The position numbers and the translations under genes are program-made. This document shows positions 7,267-10,849 of a DNA stretch of 10,849 nucleotides, piece by piece. This stretch comes from an uncultured Ruminococcus sp. (GTDB lineage Bacteria > Bacillota > Clostridia > Oscillospirales > CAG-272): contig CADBPA010000008.1 of the NCBI GenBank assembly GCA_902796505.1, forward strand, positions 1-10,849, read 5' to 3'. Position 1 is the stretch's first letter. Every line of letters starts with the position of its first letter. A model generated the notes under the pieces. The model did no database searches. It was not told the origin of the DNA and worked only from the letters and a program-made list of their open reading frames with translations.

Positions 7267-8670
7267 TTACGCGTTCTCAAAGCAGATTTTGTTGAGCGCG
7301 TTGATGTAGGCGTGAATGCTCGCTCCGATGATATCGGTCGAAATGCCGCGCCCGGAGTAGAGCTTGCCGGACGCCCGGAGCTTCACCAGCGCCTCGCCGA
7401 CCGCCTCGCGCCCCTCGGTCACCGCCTGGATCTGAAAATCGTCCAGCTCGTAATGATGCCCGACGATCTGCTCGATGGCGAGAAACGCCGCGTCGATCGG
7501 ACCGTCTCCGAGGCTGATGCCGCGCAGCGGCTGTCCGTCTCTTGTAAGCTCGATGTTCGCCGTCGCGGAAAGCACGTTTCCGCTGTTGATGACGTAGCTT
7601 GTCAGCGTATAGGTCGGGCGCACCTGAAGCGCAGAGCTTGCGACGATCGCGTCCAGCTCCTTCGCCCCGATGTGCTTTTTCTCGGCGAGCTGGAGAAATC
7701 TTTCGTAAACGTGCGCAAGATCCTCCTCCGAAAGCTCGTATCCGAGAAGCGAAACGTACCTTGAAACGGTGTTGATATCGTCGGTGCGGGCGAGAGAGAA
7801 GTCCTCCCCGGCGCGCACGCCGTTCTCAAAAGGCGTGGTCGCGCTCCGTTTTCCGGTCAGCGCTTCGGTGATCTTCCCGGCGGTGTGTTCGAGAAGCTCT
7901 CCTTTGAGCGACGAGGTGATCCCCAGCGCGTCCGCACGGGCGCGAAAGACGTTCGAGACCGCGAGCAGTTCGGGGATCTCCTTGCAGCAAACGCCGCACT
8001 TGATCTGCACTGCCCCGGCGCCGATCGCCGCAAGAATGATCGCAACGCCCATCGCGAGTTTGTCCGAGCATTCGACCGAGAGGGAAACCTCCGAAAGTTC
8101 CGGCACGGCGCTGTAAAGCCCTCTGACGAACGCCGCGAATTCCTCCGGCAGCATCGCTCCCGCGCTGTCGCACAGAGTGACCGTCCCGACGCCGGCGTCG
8201 ATGGCGGTTTTCACCGCCGCCGAAAGAAACTCCGGCTCGCTCCTCGTCGCGTCCAGCGCCGCAAACTCCACGTCCGCGCAGAGCGCCGTCGCCGCGCGGA
8301 GCTGTTTATCAAGCGCTTCGAGCATCGCCTTCGGCTTCTTGTGGCAGAGAAACTCCATCTGCACCGTCGAGGTCGGCACAGAGACGATCACGCGCGGATG
8401 CTTTGCGCATTTGAGCGCGTCGCAGGTCGCCCGCAACTCGTCCTCCGAAAGCCCGACCGGGCAGGCGATCACGCTCTCTCCGACCAGAGGAGCGATCGTA
8501 TGCAGAAACAGCGTGTCGGTGCGTAGGCTTTCGAGCTTTGCCGTCTCGATCACGTTCACGCCGATGCGGCTCAGCGCCTTCGCCGTCTCCACCTTTTCGC
8601 GGAAACTGAGTTGTTCGCCCTGCTTTCTGTATTCCCGCAGGGTAATGTCCGAGATGCCGATCTGTTTCAT
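7267..8670 (-). CDS. 2-isopropylmalate synthase-like protein, probable pseudoenzyme with LeuA regulatory domain (467 aa)
   Basis: Residues about 5-270 align with the DRE-TIM barrel of 2-isopropylmalate, citramalate and homocitrate synthases (DITLRE at 8-13, FREKVETAKALSRIGVNVIE, DSAGAMLPEEF). Residues about 350-461 are a well-preserved LeuA allosteric dimer domain (INSGNVLSATANIEL, GDGPIDAA at 388-395, GISTDIIGASIHAYINALN at 442-460). The catalytic site is not preserved. The HxHND metal motif is replaced by VECSD (V199, E200, C201), NGIGERAGN by a KCGVCCKE stretch (224-231), TLRDG by TLREY, and the downstream catalytic HxxGIH block is absent. Claisen condensation by the usual mechanism therefore looks unlikely; a leucine-sensing or scaffold role is an inference. 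GAGGAAAG precedes the ATG. It is the first structural gene after the branched-chain attenuator, which ties it to Leu, Ile or Val supply. Confidence 0.9.
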   Translation of the reverse strand: MKQIGISDITLREYRKQGEQLSFREKVETAKALSRIGVNVIETAKLESLRTDTLFLHTIAPLVGESVIACPVGLSEDELRATCDALKCAKHPRVIVSVPTSTVQMEFLCHKKPKAMLEALDKQLRAATALCADVEFAALDATRSEPEFLSAAVKTAIDAGVGTVTLCDSAGAMLPEEFAAFVRGLYSAVPELSEVSLSVECSDKLAMGVAIILAAIGAGAVQIKCGVCCKEIPELLAVSNVFRARADALGITSSLKGELLEHTAGKITEALTGKRSATTPFENGVRAGEDFSLARTDDINTVSRYVSLLGYELSEEDLAHVYERFLQLAEKKHIGAKELDAIVASSALQVRPTYTLTSYVINSGNVLSATANIELTRDGQPLRGISLGDGPIDAAFLAIEQIVGHHYELDDFQIQAVTEGREAVGEALVKLRASGKLYSGRGISTDIIGASIHAYINALNKICFENA

Positions 8671-8743
8671 AGTGCTTTCCTCTTTCTTCGGATTCCGGCT
8701 TTCGCCGCATAATATAATAGGTAGTCTTTTTTTCTCCCAGTTG

Positions 8744-8779
8744 AAAAAAGAGACTCACAGCGTCATCAGCTGTGAGCCT
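8744..8779 (-). terminator. Attenuator terminator upstream of the IPMS-like gene
   Basis: CTCACAGC (8776-8769) and GCTGTGAG (8761-8754) pair perfectly around a 7-nt loop, with two further outer pairs after one mismatch. TCTCTTTTTT follows on the minus strand. It lies between the leader ORF and the first structural gene, where constitutive termination would silence the operon, so it is a regulated site. Confidence 0.88.
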
Positions 8780-8830
8780 GAATAATTTTGATATTTCCAC
8801 CGCGCCTTCTCCGGGCGGCGGAGTATAAAA

Positions 8831-8932
8831 TTATCTTGCGGCACGACAACCGACGCTATCAACTCCGTTCAGTAGAATGATCGGTAGAATAATAGCGTTC
8901 ACAAGAATGATATCAAGGGCGAAGTTTTTCAT
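8831..8932 (-). CDS. Branched-chain leader peptide (33 aa)
   Basis: This small ORF starts MKNFALDIILVNAIILPIIL and ends in TAA at 8833-8831. Of 33 residues, 14 are branched-chain (6 Ile, 5 Leu, 3 Val), clustered at positions 6-27, and two of the Leu codons are CUA. Composition and position match the ilv/leu attenuator leader peptides known from other bacteria. GAGGA lies 8-9 bases before the ATG at 8932. An in-frame ATG at 8959 would add nine residues but has no Shine-Dalgarno, so 8932 is preferred. The product is probably not functional in itself; its translation reports the charging of tRNA-Ile, tRNA-Leu and tRNA-Val. Confidence 0.85.
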   Translation of the reverse strand: MKNFALDIILVNAIILPIILLNGVDSVGCRAAR

Positions 8933-8994
8933 CTCTTTTTCCTCGAATCGGCTGTGCATCGGCGGTGCCGGTGAAAAATTTTTGTGATGGAAAT

Positions 8995-9023
8995 ATTATA
9001 TCACGATTTTATTTCCGTGTCAA
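8995..9023 (-). promoter_or_regulatory. SigA-type promoter of the main operon
   Basis: TTGACA (9023-9018) and TATAAT (9000-8995) are separated by 17 bp, with a TG-extended -10 (TGATATAAT). The predicted start is near 8988, giving a leader of roughly 320 nt before the IPMS-like gene. As both hexamers are consensus, control probably lies in the attenuator more than in initiation. Confidence 0.92.
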
Positions 9024-9131
9024 CAGATTTTTCGCGTTTGGGGAAAGTTTATCGAATTTTCATAATTTTCGTCGTTTTCCGAAAACGCCCTCTGTACATT
9101 TTGAAGTTTTTTTCTCCCAAGGAGAATCCAG

Positions 9132-9168
9132 ATAACGGTTTTTTATTCGCATAAACGGTTTTTATTCG
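9132..9168. repeat. Two 18-bp near-identical direct repeats in the divergent promoter region
   Basis: ATAACGGTTTTTTATTCG (9132-9149) and ATAAACGGTTTTTATTCG (9151-9168) lie 19 bp apart and differ by one A and one T indel. Two copies about two helical turns apart, between divergent promoters, are typical of a transcription-factor operator. The binding protein is unknown. Confidence 0.6.
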
Positions 9169-9183
9169 ATTCTTTTTTCCTCA

Positions 9184-9207
9184 AATCAAAAAACTTGCTT
9201 TTTGATT
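9184..9207. promoter_or_regulatory. Inverted repeat overlapping the -35 of the BspA-like gene promoter (candidate operator)
   Basis: AATCAAAAA (9184-9192) and TTTTTGATT (9199-9207) are perfect 9-bp arms around a 6-bp centre. The right arm covers part of the -35 box (9195-9200), so a bound dimer would block the rightward promoter. The AT-rich arms make chance symmetry easier, hence modest confidence. Confidence 0.4.
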
Positions 9208-9223
9208 CCCGATGTGCTATAAT
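9195..9223 (+). promoter_or_regulatory. Promoter of the BspA-like gene
   Basis: TTGCTT (9195-9200) and TATAAT (9218-9223) are separated by 17 bp, with a TGC-extended -10. Predicted start is near 9230, about 26 bases before the ATG. The -35 is weaker than those of the leftward promoters. Confidence 0.8.
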
Positions 9224-9255
9224 AGAGAAAAACAGAAATTGACGAGGAAAACGAT

Positions 9256-10650
9256 ATGAATGAAGAAGAAAAGAACGAGCCGATGAACCCCGTTGCGGAA
9301 AACTCTCCCCGAAAGCCGCAGTCGGCGTTTTCGAGAGGGAAGATCCTTCTCGCCGCCGTTCTGGCCGCCGTCGGCGCCGCGCTGGTGATCCTCGGTATTC
9401 TGATCGCAAGATCCGCCTCGCCCTCCGAAGCCGAGCCGCAGATCCCCCGGATGACCTCCGATCTCGTCTATGCGCTGAACGAGGAGCAGACCGGCTATAT
9501 CGTCACCGGCGCCGGGGAAGAGCAGGGAAACGTTCTCGTCGTCCCGGCGGAGTACGAAGGAAAACCGGTCGTCGCGATCGGCAATACGGCGTTCCGGGCG
9601 AATACCGGCATCGTCAGCGCGATCCTGCCGGAATCGGTGAAAACGATCGCCGACAGCGCGTTCGCCGAATGCTCCCGCCTCGCCTCCGTCAGCCTCCCCG
9701 GCGTCAGCTCGATCGGCAGATACGCCTTTTACGGATGCACCGCCCTGACCTCTCTGCAGCTTCCGCCTTCGCTTTCCTCCACCGGATACGCCGCCTTCGC
9801 CGGCTGCCGTGCCTTGACCTCGCTTTCGCTCGCCGAAGGCGTCCGCGCGGTCGAGGAAGGGAGCTTCGTCGGATGCACCGCGCTCGTCTCGCTCACTCTT
9901 CCGGATTCGGTCGAGTCGGTCGGCGTGAGCGCCTTCGCCGGATGCACTTCGCTTTCCGAAATCCAATGCGGAACGGGACTCGCCTCGATCGCGGACGGCG
10001 CTTTTTCCAGTTGCGTCTCGCTCGCGCGCGTCTCTTTCTCCTCCGGGCTCCGTTCGATCGGTACGTCCGCCTTCGCGCAATGCTCCGCGCTCGGAACGCT
10101 CGCTTTCCCGGATAGCCTGACCGCGATCGGCGATGAAGCCTTTTATGCCTGCCCGTCGCTCTCCCGCGTTTCGTTCGGGAAAGGACTTTCCACTTTCGGC
10201 GAGGCGGTCTTCGCCTCCTGCCCCGCGCTTTCCGAAATCCTCGTTCCGGCGGAGAATGAAAACTTTTCCGCCGTCGGCAGCTGCCTGATCCGCACTTCCA
10301 CCGGCGCGCTTTGCTTCTCCGGCGGCGAGATCCCGGCAAACGCCGGCATCCGGACGATCGCTCCGTATGCCCTCGTCCTGAACGACGCCCTCGAAACGGT
10401 CGTCATCCCCGAAGGCGTGACCTCCGTCGGCCGCGGCGCCTTCGGCAATTGCACCTCGCTTCGCTCGGTCTCGCTCCCCGCAAGTCTGGAGACGATCGAG
10501 GAAAACGCCTTCGCCGGCTGCACCGCGATCGAGTCGGTCACCTACGCCGGAACGTCCGATGAATGGTCTGCCGTCTCGGTCGGCGACGGCAATACCGCCG
10601 TCACCTCGCTCCTCTTCCCGGCGCCGACCGATCCCTCCCCCGAAAACTGA
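9256..10650 (+). CDS. BspA-type leucine-rich-repeat protein, membrane-anchored (464 aa)
   Basis: The N-terminus is a charged cytoplasmic tail (1-29) followed by one strongly hydrophobic segment at about 30-51 (ILLAAVLAAVGAALVILGIL), so the protein is anchored in the membrane with the rest outside. Residues about 105-440 are about 13 tandem LRR_5/TpLRR units of about 23 residues, each with a core like IG..AF.GC..L..V.LP. A terminal VTYAGTSDEWSAV segment, common at the end of such arrays, follows. There is no catalytic domain, LPXTG motif or cell-wall-binding repeat. BspA-like proteins are surface adhesins or interaction modules in gut and oral bacteria; the ligand is unknown. The ATG has GAGGA 7-8 bases upstream and its own promoter. 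It diverges from the acyl-CoA synthetase cluster and is probably unrelated to it. Confidence 0.93.
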   Translation: MNEEEKNEPMNPVAENSPRKPQSAFSRGKILLAAVLAAVGAALVILGILIARSASPSEAEPQIPRMTSDLVYALNEEQTGYIVTGAGEEQGNVLVVPAEYEGKPVVAIGNTAFRANTGIVSAILPESVKTIADSAFAECSRLASVSLPGVSSIGRYAFYGCTALTSLQLPPSLSSTGYAAFAGCRALTSLSLAEGVRAVEEGSFVGCTALVSLTLPDSVESVGVSAFAGCTSLSEIQCGTGLASIADGAFSSCVSLARVSFSSGLRSIGTSAFAQCSALGTLAFPDSLTAIGDEAFYACPSLSRVSFGKGLSTFGEAVFASCPALSEILVPAENENFSAVGSCLIRTSTGALCFSGGEIPANAGIRTIAPYALVLNDALETVVIPEGVTSVGRGAFGNCTSLRSVSLPASLETIEENAFAGCTAIESVTYAGTSDEWSAVSVGDGNTAVTSLLFPAPTDPSPEN

Positions 10651-10755
10651 TGTTTCACGTCAGATCTCCCGTCGAAAACTGATTTTTCACGTCAGATCTC
10701 CCGCCGAAAACTGATTTTTCACGTCAGATTTTCCGCCGAAAACCGAATTTTCATT
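10641..10755. repeat. Tandem 32-bp repeat, about 3.5 copies, at the end of the BspA-like gene
   Basis: Units start at 10641, 10673 and 10705 with a degraded partial unit at 10737. Each begins CGAAAACTGA, continues TTTTTCACGTCAG, and ends in a pyrimidine-rich CCCGC or TCCGC. The first three differ by only a few bases. The stop codon of the BspA-like gene is in the first unit, so the array appears to have grown from the gene's own 3' end or inserted exactly there. Each unit holds only a short CTGA/TCAG dyad, which is not a terminator. Confidence 0.85.
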
Positions 10756-10797
10756 TTTGTGTTGCACTTATCGCCGCGCTTGATCGCGTCATTCATC

Positions 10798-10825
10798 AAA
10801 AGGGCTGCCCGCGGGCAGCCCTTTT
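10798..10825. terminator. Bidirectional Rho-independent terminator
   Basis: This is a perfect 28-nt palindrome with arms AAAAGGGCTGCCCG and CGGGCAGCCCTTTT. It gives a GC-rich stem with a T run in both directions. It lies about 150 bp after the BspA-like stop and would end that transcript and any leftward one entering from the right. Nothing else is recognisable between 10756 and 10849. Confidence 0.92.
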
Positions 10826-10849
10826 ATGATGCAGATAAAATTTATTCCG

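Larger units (their letters stand above)
8744..8988 (-). promoter_or_regulatory. Leader-peptide transcription attenuator responsive to branched-chain amino acids
   Basis: The leader from the predicted start near 8988 contains the leader ORF (8932-8831), a GC-rich hairpin (8821-8797, about 7 bp) and a terminator (8779-8744). The 5' arm of the terminator (AGGCTCACAGC, 8779-8769) can alternatively pair with GTTGT...GCC in the last codons of the leader ORF (about 8850-8840). That gives a classical antiterminator: a ribosome stalled on the Ile/Leu/Val codons leaves this segment free, while one that reaches the stop covers it. The terminator and leader peptide are seen directly; the exact alternative pairing is a hand-folded inference. 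Confidence 0.8.

Noticed and set aside
8309..8800. Minus-strand frame starting inside the attenuator
   Set aside because: It crosses the terminator hairpin and then runs out of frame through the IPMS-like gene; no Shine-Dalgarno and no domain.
9103..9128. TTCTCCCAAGGAGAA dyad as a terminator
   Set aside because: The stem is only about 6 bp and its T run lies upstream on the plus strand; on the minus strand an A run follows. A similar TTTTTTTCTCCCA at 8726-8739 looks like chance similarity.
9217..10080. 287-codon minus-strand frame opposite the BspA-like gene
   Set aside because: Its low-complexity R/G/E/D repeats mirror the LRR repeats of the plus strand.
10641..10755. Tandem repeats as a CRISPR array
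   Set aside because: The 32-bp units are contiguous with no unique spacers and there are no cas genes.
10651..10849. In-frame open sequence continuing after the BspA-like stop codon
   Set aside because: The frame stays open to the window edge but runs through non-coding repeats and the terminator; no readthrough signal is visible and the peptide matches nothing.

Overview
This window looks like the chromosome of a GC-rich gut or rumen Firmicute, probably a clostridial lineage such as the Oscillospiraceae or Christensenellales. The evidence is a canonical T-box leader, consensus SigA-type promoters with TGn-extended -10 boxes, purine-rich ribosome binding sites, and a membrane-anchored BspA-type leucine-rich-repeat protein. 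The exact taxon cannot be read from the sequence.

Positions 1-9023 carry a leftward (minus-strand) gene cluster. In transcription order it holds: a consensus promoter (9023-8995); a 33-codon leader peptide full of Ile, Leu and Val codons (8932-8831); a Rho-independent attenuator (8779-8744); a 2-isopropylmalate-synthase-like protein that has lost its metal-binding histidines but keeps the LeuA regulatory domain (8670-7267); a fusion of a sugar-isomerase-type TIM barrel to an acyl-CoA synthetase (7240-4754); an amidohydrolase (4752-3958); and a protein joining an XRE helix-turn-helix, a cupin and a medium-chain-type acyl-CoA synthetase (3921-1654). Next come a second consensus promoter (1635-1607), a complete T-box riboswitch (about 1600-1310), and a second, paralogous XRE-cupin-acyl-CoA synthetase that runs off the left edge (1286-1).

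The cluster therefore has three acid:CoA ligase domains. Its first transcription unit is controlled by leader-peptide attenuation tuned to branched-chain amino acids. The last gene sits behind a T-box whose specifier is best read as Leu (CUC) or Ile (AUC). My working model, which is inference, is a branched-chain-amino-acid-starvation regulon that activates organic acids to CoA thioesters. Branched short-chain acids (isobutyrate, isovalerate, 2-methylbutyrate) are the attractive candidates, because rumen anaerobes are known to build Val, Leu and Ile from them by reductive carboxylation. The IPMS-like pseudoenzyme could act as a leucine sensor.

Positions 9024-9255 are the divergent intergenic region, with a direct repeat and an inverted repeat next to a rightward promoter. 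The rightward gene (9256-10650) encodes a surface BspA-like repeat protein. Its stop codon lies inside the first of about 3.5 tandem 32-bp repeats (10641-10755). A perfect 28-bp palindromic terminator (10798-10825) follows.
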